From positions 18,178 through 82,177 of the forward strand of contig NZ_SJDL01000025.1 in the NCBI RefSeq assembly GCF_004327985.1: 64,000 bases of DNA, written 5' to 3'. A model generated the notes under the pieces. That model saw only the letters and a list, made by a program, of their open reading frames with translations. It made no database searches and was not told the origin of the DNA. Below, piece by piece: positions 43,407-52,500 of the stretch (its first letter is position 1; each line of letters opens with the position of its first letter). The position numbers were made by a program, and so were the translations under genes. The DNA is from Marinobacter halodurans (GTDB taxonomy: Bacteria; Pseudomonadota; Gammaproteobacteria; Pseudomonadales; Oleiphilaceae).

Positions 43407-44311
43407 CGACTCAGACCTATGGGAAATATACGGTTGAACTGAGCCACCTGGATAAGATCCTGTTCCCGGATGACGGGTTCACCAAGGGGGATCTGGTGGG
43501 CTATTACGACAAGATAGCGGATGCCATGCTGCCCCATCTCCGGGATCGCCCGCTCACCCTGCACCGTTTTCCCGATGGCATTGATTCCAGCGGTTTCTTC
43601 CAACAATCCCGGGCCGACTATTTTCCCGACTGGCTGCCGGGTATGGCCATCGATCACGGCGGCGATACGGGCGTCGTCGAACATGTGATCGCCAACAATC
43701 GAGCCTCGCTTGTCTATCTTGCCAATCAGGGCGCTATAACGCTTCACCGCTGGCTCAGTCGACAGGCAGTCTCCGCCTGCCCGAACCTGATGATATTTGA
43801 CCTGGACCCGCCCGAAGGGAACTTTGAGCTGGTCCGGGAGGGCACCGAGTGGATCGGCCAGGCGATGCGGGACCTGGGGGCAACACCTCACGTCATGACG
43901 ACCGGATCAAAAGGCCTGCACGTGATTGCGCCGCTACGACCTGAAGCCTCATTTGACGAAGTGCGTGGATTGGCGCAGAAACTGGCGGATCGTCTTGCGG
44001 ACCAACACCCGGAGAAACTGACGACGGAGCAACGGATCAACAAGCGTCGTGGCCGCCTGTACCTGGATGTGCTTCGCAACGCCTTTGGCCAGACAGCAGT
44101 GGCGCCCTATTCGGTCCGTGCAAAACCCGGCGCACCGGTGGCCACCCCGCTGGACTGGTCAGAGCTGGGCGACAGGAACCTTCATGCCCAGCGCTATAAC
44201 CTGGGCAATATCCGGCAACGGCTGGCCAACAAGAGGGATCCCTGGACCGACCTGCATCGACATGCGGTTAAACCAGCAACGCTCGCAAGGGCGTTGGACA
44301 GGAGTGACTGA
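43403..44311 (+). CDS. Stand-alone LigD-type polymerase/primase domain (LigPol)
   Basis: A 302-residue AEP-superfamily polymerase. It has KILFPDDGFTKGDLVGYYDK, LTLHRFPDGIDSSGFFQQ, the metal-binding Asp pair in MIFDLDPPEG, TGSKGLHVIAPL and YLDVLRNAFGQTAVAPYSVR. In bacterial end joining this module adds nucleotides, preferring ribonucleotides, at breaks. No ATP-ligase domain or Ku gene is in this window, so partners must be elsewhere if it does end joining. Confidence 0.92.
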   Translation: MTTQTYGKYTVELSHLDKILFPDDGFTKGDLVGYYDKIADAMLPHLRDRPLTLHRFPDGIDSSGFFQQSRADYFPDWLPGMAIDHGGDTGVVEHVIANNRASLVYLANQGAITLHRWLSRQAVSACPNLMIFDLDPPEGNFELVREGTEWIGQAMRDLGATPHVMTTGSKGLHVIAPLRPEASFDEVRGLAQKLADRLADQHPEKLTTEQRINKRRGRLYLDVLRNAFGQTAVAPYSVRAKPGAPVATPLDWSELGDRNLHAQRYNLGNIRQRLANKRDPWTDLHRHAVKPATLARALDRSD

Positions 44312-44455
44312 AACCAGGGCGCTGCCGGAGGACCAAGTCTCAAAAAAGCTCGCTGGACGCGTTCGCTTTTAGTGAGCTGCCTCCGTGCATCGCAGACTCA
44401 TCGGACCCAGGGAAGTCCACGCTCAGCTGCATTTGCCGGTTATCGAAACACCTCA

Positions 44456-44974
44456 CTACCCAACCAGCTTCGACACGTACGGCAAGTTCCGGAACCTGTT
44501 CTCCCAGGGCAACCCGTACCCGACAAGCAGGTCATCATTCGGCATCTCATACCCAAAGTGCTGCCGAACGGGGATCTCCACGCGACCGGGTTTAACAAGC
44601 AAGGTTGCAGTCGACAACGAGCGGGGGCGGTAATTTGTGGAGAGGTAGTGAACCAGCCGCTTCATGGTTCCGCCCGACTCGATGGCATCATCAACAACGA
44701 TGACGTCCTTTCCCTCAACGTCGATGTTCCTGTGATAAACAATTTCAGACTCGTTGCTTCGCTTGCCCGGCTCATGGGGGCATGAAATATAATCAATACT
44801 GACTTCGAACTTCAGCAGCCTCGCGAGGTCGGCCGCGAAGAAAATCCCGCCAGGAACGACCACGATCAGCACGGCATCCGTGAATTGCTCATTGAGCTGG
44901 CTGGCAACGGCTTCCACCCCCTCCTGAATCGCCTGCGGCCCCAGAACCATCTCGCCGATGCATTTGTTGATCAT
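44456..44974 (-). CDS. Hypoxanthine phosphoribosyltransferase-like enzyme
   Basis: A 172-residue type I phosphoribosyltransferase. The PRPP loop is VIVVDDAIESGGTM, and the C-terminal LLVGYGLPWENRFRNLPYV matches HPRT. The start at 44974 is chosen for its upstream GGGAAG; ATG 44989 is also possible. Converts a purine base plus PRPP to its nucleotide. First minus-strand gene of the accessory region. Confidence 0.85.
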   Translation of the reverse strand: MINKCIGEMVLGPQAIQEGVEAVASQLNEQFTDAVLIVVVPGGIFFAADLARLLKFEVSIDYISCPHEPGKRSNESEIVYHRNIDVEGKDVIVVDDAIESGGTMKRLVHYLSTNYRPRSLSTATLLVKPGRVEIPVRQHFGYEMPNDDLLVGYGLPWENRFRNLPYVSKLVG

Positions 44975-45004
44975 GGCTTCCCGCTCCATTGATTGACTGA
45001 TAAC

Positions 45005-45021
45005 GAGGCTGAAGAAAACCC
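45005..45021. repeat. Solo IS1182-type terminal repeat
   Basis: GAGGCTGAAGAAAACCC, directly after TAAC. The same end, GAGGCTGTAGAAAAACC, bounds the IS1182 remnant at 55605 and the MITE at 62589, also just after TAAC. No partner end was found nearby. Confidence 0.45.
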
Positions 45022-45047
45022 AAAGAGGGCTCACCATTCCACGGCCC

Positions 45048-45110
45048 GAAACCGGGCCATAACTGTTTTCTACAAGTTGGCGGTGAACTAGATAAACCGG
45101 TCCCGGTTTA
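45048..45110. repeat. REPIN-like palindromic element, copy 3
   Basis: GAAACCGGGCCATAACTG at the left and GATAAACCGGTCCCGGTTTA at the right are inverted relatives. Its centre TTTTCTACAAGTT matches copy 2. A related AAACCGGG...CCCGGTTT hairpin lies at 45917-45948. Confidence 0.5.
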
Positions 45111-45134
45111 CTCGGAACGAATTTGATGCACTTG

Positions 45135-45629
45135 CTATGTTTTTAGTTGCTCGAAATACCAAGCGGCCTGGTCCCACTCAAGGTCTTGCTCCATGCGCCA
45201 ATCAAAAGGCCGAGGATAGCGATGATAATCGGCTATGTACTGTAGATGTTGGTGGGCGATTTCTGGATCGTAAACCCTCCAGACCAAACGTCGTGTTTTG
45301 TTCCATGTTTCTCTGACCAGGAAGAGCGCATTTCCACCTGCCTTAATTTCCTCGTCCAATTGGTCGCAGAATGGATCGACAATGTCCCTCTCCTCCTCCG
45401 AGGGCATTCCGTTCTCGATCAGTTCCTCAAAGTCGATGATCACCGAAAGATGCCAGCCAAAGATATTTTTGTGCTGAAAGTCCTTGAGTGCGGAATTGAG
45501 CATGCCAATACAAGGCAAGCCATCCTCTTTCCACTCCATCAGCGTGTATGACTCCTCTGGAAGGACTATACGCACCTCGTTTTCTTTAAGAGACTCGTCC
45601 TTTTTTCTACCGAACAATTTCCCAAGCAC
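45135..45629 (-). CDS. DUF695-like protein
   Basis: A 164-residue soluble protein. The start is GTG 45629 because GGGAGG lies six bases upstream. EEDGLPCIG-type and YHRYPRPFDWRMEQDLEWDQ segments match the DUF695 pattern, as does the acidic middle. Function unknown. It lies downstream of the effector-immunity array on the same strand and might be an unrelated cassette-type gene. Confidence 0.65.
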   Translation of the reverse strand: MLGKLFGRKKDESLKENEVRIVLPEESYTLMEWKEDGLPCIGMLNSALKDFQHKNIFGWHLSVIIDFEELIENGMPSEEERDIVDPFCDQLDEEIKAGGNALFLVRETWNKTRRLVWRVYDPEIAHQHLQYIADYHRYPRPFDWRMEQDLEWDQAAWYFEQLKT

Positions 45630-45723
45630 GACTCGCCTCCCGGAACATAACGTCCCTCTGTAGTGGTCCAACGATTTGTCAGGCAAGAAGACGCAAATCC
45701 CTGGCCTACGCTCAGCATTTGTC

Positions 45724-45900
45724 TCACATTTTGGACGATCGGCCGTCTACGACGGTTGCGCCTTCAATCCGACCCTGCAGATCGCGAACCAACTCCTGTG
45801 CAGACTCCTCCTGTGCGCTTGCAGAGATAGCCCCCTGAGTTCGCACTACAAATTTGACCTCGCTACCCTGTTTACGTGTACCTCGAAATACGAGCCTCAT
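45724..45900 (-). CDS. 58-residue ORF with coding-like composition
   Basis: Reads MRLVFRGTRKQGSEVKFVVR and on to a helix SAQEESAQELVRDLQGRIEG, ending VDGRSSKM. It has balanced charge and an alpha-beta pattern, unlike random frames here. The ribosome site is weak. It sits between the last immunity-like gene and the DUF695 gene on the same strand. No family recognised. Confidence 0.4.
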   Translation of the reverse strand: MRLVFRGTRKQGSEVKFVVRTQGAISASAQEESAQELVRDLQGRIEGATVVDGRSSKM

Positions 45901-45971
45901 GACTGGAAGCGAACCAAAACCGGGGTTAGTTCAGTCTGTCCCGGTTTCCGGCAGCCGTCAAAGGTCCCTGA

Positions 45972-46985
45972 TCAGTTCACATACCGCACATGTTGACGCA
46001 TCAGGTTGGGCCGATAGGGTGTCGTCAGGCTCCGTACTTTCGACATCATCTCGCTTTCTTTCTGCTTCCAGGTCTCGTCGTCCATATCCCGCCAATAGCG
46101 GGCCGGGCGCCCTGTTTGGTGATCATGTTCGGCAGTGACCGGGTCCTTGGGCCGGAACTCCTCCCACAACGGGATATCCGGCAGCGGGCGACTGGTATCC
46201 ATGAAGTTCTGGAACATGTCCCACAGGGCGAAGCACTCCTCACCCGAGGTCTTCCCAATCAGGTTGCCAATGGGAAGCAGGATGGGACGGTAGCGGTGGA
46301 CGAGGTAGAGGGTATGCACGACCTGGCCGGGCGGGATCATCTCGTTGGTGAGGTACGCGTCGAACTCATAGAAGGGTGCCTGCTCTTCTTCGGATGAGCC
46401 CTTCCTGTCGTGGTGATAGGCCGTTACGAGACCGGTACGGCGATTGAGTTCCCACTTGGGTCCTTTCCCCGGCTTGATAGACCATTTTGGAGCAAACCGG
46501 AATATGAAGCTGGGGATCACTCGGCAAGCAATCAGCGGCCCGTATATCCAGGCAACAACAGATATATAAGACACTGAAATATTGAGTGCTCCCATATTGT
46601 TTGGATTCTTGACTAACAAAGCCAAGTACGTGAGGGCAACTGGGAAGAAGATAAAAGCCATGGCATAAGGATTACCAAAGGCATTTATCAGAAACAGCAA
46701 CTTGGTTCTGAAAGCCGGAGTGGCGTGCCTGTATCTTTCCTGATCGATCCGTTGGTGGAAATCGATATTTTCAAAGCCGGTAGGCTTTGACTCAATATCG
46801 CGCATCACCTTCGGGGAATAGTCATTTATATATTGATATGGAGCGACTTCTTCGGTTTGCCCCCAAGGCAGTCGCATGTCGAACTTTCGATTAAACCAAG
46901 ATCGACCCGAGTCGGAAATCTGCCGCTTCTGCTCTGGGATTCGGTCTGAACGATAGGCTTGAGAGCCATAGTAATTTTCAGTCAT
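45972..46985 (-). CDS. Immunity-like membrane protein, copy 1 (distal), DUF6708-like
   Basis: A 337-residue protein from the MTENYYG start shared by all three copies (an in-frame ATG at 47003 overlaps the preceding stop as TGATG). Residues 1-105 (RSWFNRKFDMRLPWG) and about 175-337 (GPKWELNRRTGLVT, APFYEFDAYLTNEMIPP, CFALWDMFQNFMDTSRPLPD) are nearly the same in all copies. The core, about 106-172, has two to three helices and is unique (YISVVAWIYGPLIACRVIPS). Likely protects the membrane against the pore-forming effector upstream; that role is inferred. Confidence 0.75.
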   Translation of the reverse strand: MTENYYGSQAYRSDRIPEQKRQISDSGRSWFNRKFDMRLPWGQTEEVAPYQYINDYSPKVMRDIESKPTGFENIDFHQRIDQERYRHATPAFRTKLLFLINAFGNPYAMAFIFFPVALTYLALLVKNPNNMGALNISVSYISVVAWIYGPLIACRVIPSFIFRFAPKWSIKPGKGPKWELNRRTGLVTAYHHDRKGSSEEEQAPFYEFDAYLTNEMIPPGQVVHTLYLVHRYRPILLPIGNLIGKTSGEECFALWDMFQNFMDTSRPLPDIPLWEEFRPKDPVTAEHDHQTGRPARYWRDMDDETWKQKESEMMSKVRSLTTPYRPNLMRQHVRYVN

Positions 46986-47002
46986 GGCATTGACTTCCGA
47001 CA

Positions 47003-47239
47003 TCAGGCTGAACCGGGTTTGGCAAAGCCATTGACCCAGAAGAGTTGATCATCTTCGGTGAAATCCGGTTTGGTGAACCCGTCATTTTTCGGATCGTACC
47101 GGGTCGTGTCCTTCGGGGGTGGTGCCGGAAACGCAAACGGCTTTCCTTTCAGTGTTACCCGATACTGGGCCTTGGCCCGCCATTCATAGCGCAGCTCGTG
47201 CTCTCCAGCAGGCAAACGCGGGACGAGGCCAAGGTTCAC
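47003..47239 (-). pseudogene. Orphan effector C-terminal tail 1
   Basis: 78 codons from a GTG. From HELRYEWRAKAQYRV to the stop it matches the last 65 residues of the 1331-aa effector, with a few substitutions (DGFTKPDFTEDD). The first 15 residues differ (NLGLVPRLPAGE), so it comes from a different effector allele. Its TGA overlaps the next ATG (TGATG). Probably a leftover of tandem duplication or allele exchange. Confidence 0.75.
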
Positions 47240-47261
47240 GGCGGCTCTCGGAGACCTCAGG

Positions 47262-48275
47262 TCAGCTCACATACCGAACATGCTGACGCATCAGGTTGGG
47301 CCGATGGGGCGTGGTCAGGCTCCGTACCTTCGACATCATCTCACTTTCCTTCTGCTTCCAGGTCTCGTCGTCCATATCCCGCCAATAGCGGGCCGGGCGC
47401 CCTGTCTGGCGATCGTGTTCGGCGGTGATGGGATCCTTCGAGCGGAATTCCTCCCACAACGGGATATCCGGCAAGGGCCGACTGGTATCCATGAAGTTCT
47501 GGAACATGTCCCACAGGGCAAAGCATTCCTCGCCCGTGGTCTTCCCGATCAGGTTGCCAATGGGAAGCAGGATGGGACGGTAACGGTGGACCAGATAGAG
47601 CGTATGCACCACCTGGCCGGGTGGGATCATTTCGTTGGTGAGGTAGGCGTCGAACTCGTAGAAAGGTGCCTGTTCCTCTTCGGGTGAGCCCTTCTTGCTG
47701 TGTTGGTAGACCGTCACGAGACCGGTACGGCGGTTGAGTTCCCATTTGGGGCCTTTTCCCGGCTTGATGGACCATTTTGGGAAAAACCTAAACATCAAAT
47801 TTGGCAAAGCCCAACAGCCAATAAGCGGTGCATAAATGTATCCTGCAAAGGGTAGAAAACTGGATAGATGCTCCAGAAACCCCATTTCTCCCGGACGAGA
47901 ACTAAAATCGACTGCATAAACCAAAAGCATAGGTAAGGCTATAAAAGCCATTAAATATGGGCTTCCCAAACCTCCGAGCAAAAACAACAGTTTGGTTCTT
48001 AATGCTGGAGTGGCGTGTCGGTATCTTTCCTGATCGATCCGTTGGTGAAAGTCGATATTTTCAAAGCCAGTCGGCTTTGACTCAATGTCTCGCATCATCT
48101 TCGGAGAATAATCATCCATATATTGATATGGAGCGACTTCTTCGGTTTGCCCCCAAGGCAGTCGCATGTCGAATTTCCGGTTAAACCAAGATCTGCCTGG
48201 GTCAGAAACTTGTCGCTTCTGCTCCGGAATCCGGTCCGAGCGATAGGCCTGGGGTCCATAGTAATTTTCGGTCAT
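47262..48275 (-). CDS. Immunity-like membrane protein, copy 2
   Basis: A 337-residue paralogue with the same N- and C-terminal blocks as copy 1. The membrane core is different (MLLVYAVDFSSRPGEMGFLE, GYIYAPLIGCWALPNLMFR). It starts at MTENYYG with GGAAG eight bases upstream; ATG 48293 is the longer option. It lies between two orphan effector tails. Confidence 0.75.
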   Translation of the reverse strand: MTENYYGPQAYRSDRIPEQKRQVSDPGRSWFNRKFDMRLPWGQTEEVAPYQYMDDYSPKMMRDIESKPTGFENIDFHQRIDQERYRHATPALRTKLLFLLGGLGSPYLMAFIALPMLLVYAVDFSSRPGEMGFLEHLSSFLPFAGYIYAPLIGCWALPNLMFRFFPKWSIKPGKGPKWELNRRTGLVTVYQHSKKGSPEEEQAPFYEFDAYLTNEMIPPGQVVHTLYLVHRYRPILLPIGNLIGKTTGEECFALWDMFQNFMDTSRPLPDIPLWEEFRSKDPITAEHDRQTGRPARYWRDMDDETWKQKESEMMSKVRSLTTPHRPNLMRQHVRYVS

Positions 48276-48292
48276 TGTTTCAGCTTCCGACA

Positions 48293-48508
48293 TCAGACTG
48301 AACCGGGTTTGGCAAAGCCATTAACCCAGAAGAGTTGATCATCGTCGGTGAAATCCGGCGTGGTGAACTCGTCATTTTTCGGATCATACCGAGTCGTATC
48401 CTTCGGAGGTGGTGCCGGAAAGGCAAACGGCTTTCCTTTCAGCGTTACCCGATACTGAGCTTTGGCCTGCCATTCATAGCGTAACTCCTGCCTGCCGACC
48501 GGCAGGCC
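48293..48508 (-). pseudogene. Orphan effector C-terminal tail 2
   Basis: 72 codons, GLPVGRQELRYEWQAKAQYR to the stop, identical at the protein level to the end of the intact effector except the last residue (Val for Ala). There is no start codon: it begins right after the stop of immunity copy 3. Its TGA overlaps the ATG of copy 2. Clear trace of a recent tail-plus-immunity duplication. Confidence 0.8.
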
Positions 48509-48512
48509 CGGA

Positions 48513-49520
48513 TCAGCTCACATACCGAACATGCTGGCGCATCAGGTTGGGCCGATAGGGTGTCGTCAGACTCCGTACCTTCGACATCATCTCGCTTTCT
48601 TTCTGCTTCCAGGTTTCGTCGTCCATATCCCGCCAATAGCGGGCCGGGCGCCCTGTCTGGCGATCGTGTTCGGCGGTGATGGGATCCTTCGAGCGGAATT
48701 CCTCCCACAACGGGATATCCGGCAACGGCCGGCTGGTGTCCATGAAGTTTTGGAACATGTCCCACAGGGCGAAGCACTCCTCACCCGTGGTCTTCCCGAT
48801 CAGGTTGCCAATGGGAAGCAGGATGGGACGGTAACGGTGGACGAGGTAGAGGGTATGCACGACCTGGCCGGGCGGGATCATCTCGTTGGTGAGGTACGCG
48901 TCGAACTCATAGAACGGTGCCTGCTCTTCTTCGGATGAGCCCTTCCTATCGTGGTAGACCGTTACAAGACCGGTACGGCGGTTGAGTTCCCATTTGGGAC
49001 CTTTGGAAGGCTTTATGACCCATTGGGGGAAAAAGACGAAGGGCGCCTTGCCCACGCACCATACTCCCAATGGAATCCCAAAAAAATAGCGAACTGAGCC
49101 CAATAACTCGTAGCCAAAATCCTCTAAAGACATGCCCGCTGGCACGTGCCACAAAGCGATGAAAGACGTCACTAAGAATAGCGGAAACATCAGTAAGAAG
49201 GTGGCTTTACCGAAAATGCTAAGAATATTGAAAAAATTAGTCCTAAAAGCGGGCGTTGAATGACGATACTTTTCATGGTCAATTCGCTGATGGAAATCAA
49301 TATTTTCAAAGCCACTCGGCTTTGATTCGATTTTTCTTAACACTTCCGGCCGGAAACGTTTTCGAAATGAGAGAGGTGCAACTTCCTCAGTTCGTCCCCA
49401 CGGCAGTCGCATGTCGAACTTTCGGTTAAACCAAGACCTACCGGGATCTGCAACTTGGCGCTTTTGTTCCGGAACTCGGTCCGAGCGATAGGCTTGGGGG
49501 CCGTAATAGTTTTCAGTCAT
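48513..49520 (-). CDS. Immunity-like membrane protein, copy 3 (next to effector)
   Basis: A 335-residue protein, MTENYYGPQAYRSDRVPEQK. The N-terminal block is more diverged than in copies 1 and 2 (PLSFRKRFRPEVLRKIESKP), and the membrane core is unlike either (FLLMFPLFLVTSFIALW, YFFGIPLGVWCVGKAPFVFF). The C-terminal 160 residues are almost identical to the others. An ATG overlapping the effector stop leads to a 4-codon frame (MSDE, stop), so MTENYYG is the only possible start here. As the effector's immediate partner it is the best candidate for the cognate immunity protein. Confidence 0.8.
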   Translation of the reverse strand: MTENYYGPQAYRSDRVPEQKRQVADPGRSWFNRKFDMRLPWGRTEEVAPLSFRKRFRPEVLRKIESKPSGFENIDFHQRIDHEKYRHSTPAFRTNFFNILSIFGKATFLLMFPLFLVTSFIALWHVPAGMSLEDFGYELLGSVRYFFGIPLGVWCVGKAPFVFFPQWVIKPSKGPKWELNRRTGLVTVYHDRKGSSEEEQAPFYEFDAYLTNEMIPPGQVVHTLYLVHRYRPILLPIGNLIGKTTGEECFALWDMFQNFMDTSRPLPDIPLWEEFRSKDPITAEHDRQTGRPARYWRDMDDETWKQKESEMMSKVRSLTTPYRPNLMRQHVRYVS

Positions 49521-49537
49521 TGTCTACTCATCCGACA

Positions 49538-52500
49538 TCAGGCTGAACCGGGCTTGGCAAAGCCATTGACCCAGAAGAGTTGATCATCGTCGGTGAAATC
49601 CGGCGTGGTGAACTCGTCATTTTTCGGATCATACCGAGTTGTGTCCTTCGGAGGTGGTGCCGGAAAGGCAAACGGCTTTCCTTTCAGCGTTACCCGATAC
49701 TGAGCTTTGGCCTGCCATTCATAGCGTAACTCCTGCCTGCCGACCGGCAGGCCAAGGAAAGTCCGGGACTCTCGATGCGAGTCCGGCCTTCGAACCAGCA
49801 TCACGTAACCGGTTGCCGTGGGCTGCTGCAAGATAATGTGGTCCTGCTCCTCGCCATCCGGAACCGGCTTCGATGAAACGAGGCCGTAATCCCGACCCAG
49901 GTTGAACACCTTACATAATAATTGGGCTTTGCAGAGCGCCTGTATCCCTTCTGGGGCACTTAGTAGCCCCGGCAGGTTACTATCAACACGGATAATATGA
50001 GTGGCCTCATGAATCGCTTCGAGATCCGCGGCATTGAGCGATTTGATGGCCGCCTGCTGAGCTGGTGCGGTTAGCGGTATCGACCGATACACCAAGCGCA
50101 GGTTCATCAACTGGCCCAAGAGCCGATAGTAGGCCTCAGCGGCGTTATCGTCTCCTTGCAAATGGGGCAAACCATCGTGATCGCCGAAGGGACCGTTGCG
50201 GAGCCAGTTCTCGATAGGCTCGTCTTGCAACACCCATATCAACGCTGTACCTCCGAGCAACAAGCCCAGGCCAATCCAGCCTAGGGGACCCATCCCTAAA
50301 AGGGTGGCCTGAGCGGGAATGATGGCAGCCATGGTCATGACAACACCGCTAGCTGAAGTGACACCGTAGCCCCAGACAGCTGGGTCACCGGTATCGAGAG
50401 CGTAAAGGGTATCCGAGAAGCTAATGCCAGTTACTGCAACCCCACCAATAGCACCAAGTAGCATTCGGGAGGTTATCACTCCGACTCCCAAAGACTCCGC
50501 AATGGCCTTAGCAACAGCGCCGTCAAACTCATAGTTCAAGAACGCTGAAGCTTTTTGTTTAATCGCATCACTGGCAAAGCGCTCAGTCAGTAGAATCGTG
50601 GCAATCGATGCACCGTATACACCGCTTCCTGCTCCCGACAAAGCACGAATAGTCCCCCGCTCTCGGTAAGTACTGGAAAGGGAAGCGAACGCATTCCAAA
50701 CATTAACCGCCTCAACCCCCAATACCACCATCGGCAGTACCGGCGTATTCAACAACCGGTAAAGCCGACTGTTCTCAGCCTGGTCCAGTTGTGCACGGTT
50801 GTCCTCAATGGCCTGTTCCGTGGCCTTGATGGCGGCGGCTACTGAGGTGGCGCGGGCGCCCAGGCTTTCCAGTTCGTCGGTCATGCCGTTAAAGCGCCGC
50901 TGGGCGGCTTCCAGCCTTTCCTGGGCACTGGCCGTATTGGTCGCACTCTGTTCGACAGCCTTCCGGGCCAGGATCAGTTCGTTCTGGGCCTGACTCAGGC
51001 GGCTGAGCGCCTGGGTGGCCGGGCGGTCCCGTTCCAGGACCCAAGCCAGCATCTTCTTCGCCCTGGCCTTCGATGGCATTACCCGCTCGCCCTCCGCGGA
51101 AAGGTCTTCCAGGCCCAGTACGTACTTGCCCTGTTCGATAGCGTCGCTCAGGGGCATCAGCCGCAATCCCGGCAGCAGGGTCGGCATGGACTGGCGGATG
51201 GCTTCCAGTGGATGGCTCATCATGGCCAGGCGGCGGGCCATGAAGCGTTGATTCAGTGCTTCCTGGGCCTGGCCGAGGCGGACTTCAGCTTCCGCCCGCG
51301 TTCGCTCCAGTTGCCGGTGGGCTTCCCGGGACGCCTTCATGACAGCCCGATACTCTTCCCGGCCTGCCTTCAGCGCCGCCTGGGCCTTCTGTTCGTAGCG
51401 CCGGGTCAGCTCGGCCTGCTGCCGGTTAAGCTGACGGTACTCAGCCCGAAGCTGCTTGAGCTCGCCGTCGTTGTTCTCCAGGGCAGTCAGGGCGCTACGA
51501 ATGGCACTGTGCAGCTCGTTGTGGGCGGCGTTGAGGGCCTTGGTGCCCTGGGCCATGCCGGCAAACAACAGGTGGGTCAGGCCACCGGCCTGGATCTCCG
51601 CAGCCAACCGGAAGCCTTCCAGCGTCTGGATATCGGACAGGTCCTCCGGCAGGCTAAGGGTTTCCAGCCGGGCCAGCGCCGGCCCCCGGAACACCCCATC
51701 GCCGGGATTGTCCGGCGGTGACTGGGGCGGCTCATAGGCTGCGTGCTGCCCAGATACATCGGCCTGGGGCCAGAGCATGCGGGCCAGGGATACCACGCCC
51801 TGGCTCTGGCTGACGGCTTCGTGTTCGGTGCACAGGCTGCGCAGCCATTGTTTGCCCTCGGAGTCGCCGCCGGGCAGTCCCTGCTGGGGGTGCAGCGGAT
51901 CCTGCTTGATCGAGGGTTCCATCACCAGACTGACCAACCGCCCGGCAAACCGGAAGGCCGCGGCGTAGTCAAAACCCTCGCTACTGAACAGGTCGCCCAA
52001 CACCTGCTGATAGGGTTGCCGGCGCAGGCAGAGCAACAATTCATCCTGGGCCTTGTCCAGATACTCCCGCCCCAGCTCCCGCTCCTGGGTCATCAGCGTC
52101 CGCTCGATGCGTTCTCGACCGGATGACGGCAAGGCCTGGGCATAGTGATGAAGCGGGTTGCTCTCACCATCGAACTGCGACGGAAGGATCAACTGATTCA
52201 CCAACTGGGCACTCTCCAGTTGCGGGTGCCGCCGGGCCCGCTCACTACACAGGGCCAGCAATTCCCGGGCGGTTTCCACGCGGTGTGCCTGATGGCGGAT
52301 TTCGTAGAGACGGTCGTCGACCTTCAGGCCGCAGACCCCGCGCTTGCGCAAGGGCTCGATGACATCGGCAGCGGCCGGTTGGTCTTTCCAGTCCTCCGCC
52401 GAGAAAAACCGTGTTTTCTGCGGCTCGCCGCCCTTGTCGACCGTCTGCTGGATACTGAGGGCGAGCGCCCCGGGTTCCGGCTTTTCATAATCCAGCAACG

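Noticed and set aside
42713..44311. Complete bacterial NHEJ operon
   Set aside because: Only phosphoesterase and polymerase modules are present; no ATP-ligase domain or Ku is in the window.
45972..49520. Regularly repeated blocks that might suggest a CRISPR or phage repeat array
   Set aside because: Repeats are about 1.2 kb, coding, and explained by three paralogous genes. No short spacer-repeat pattern exists.
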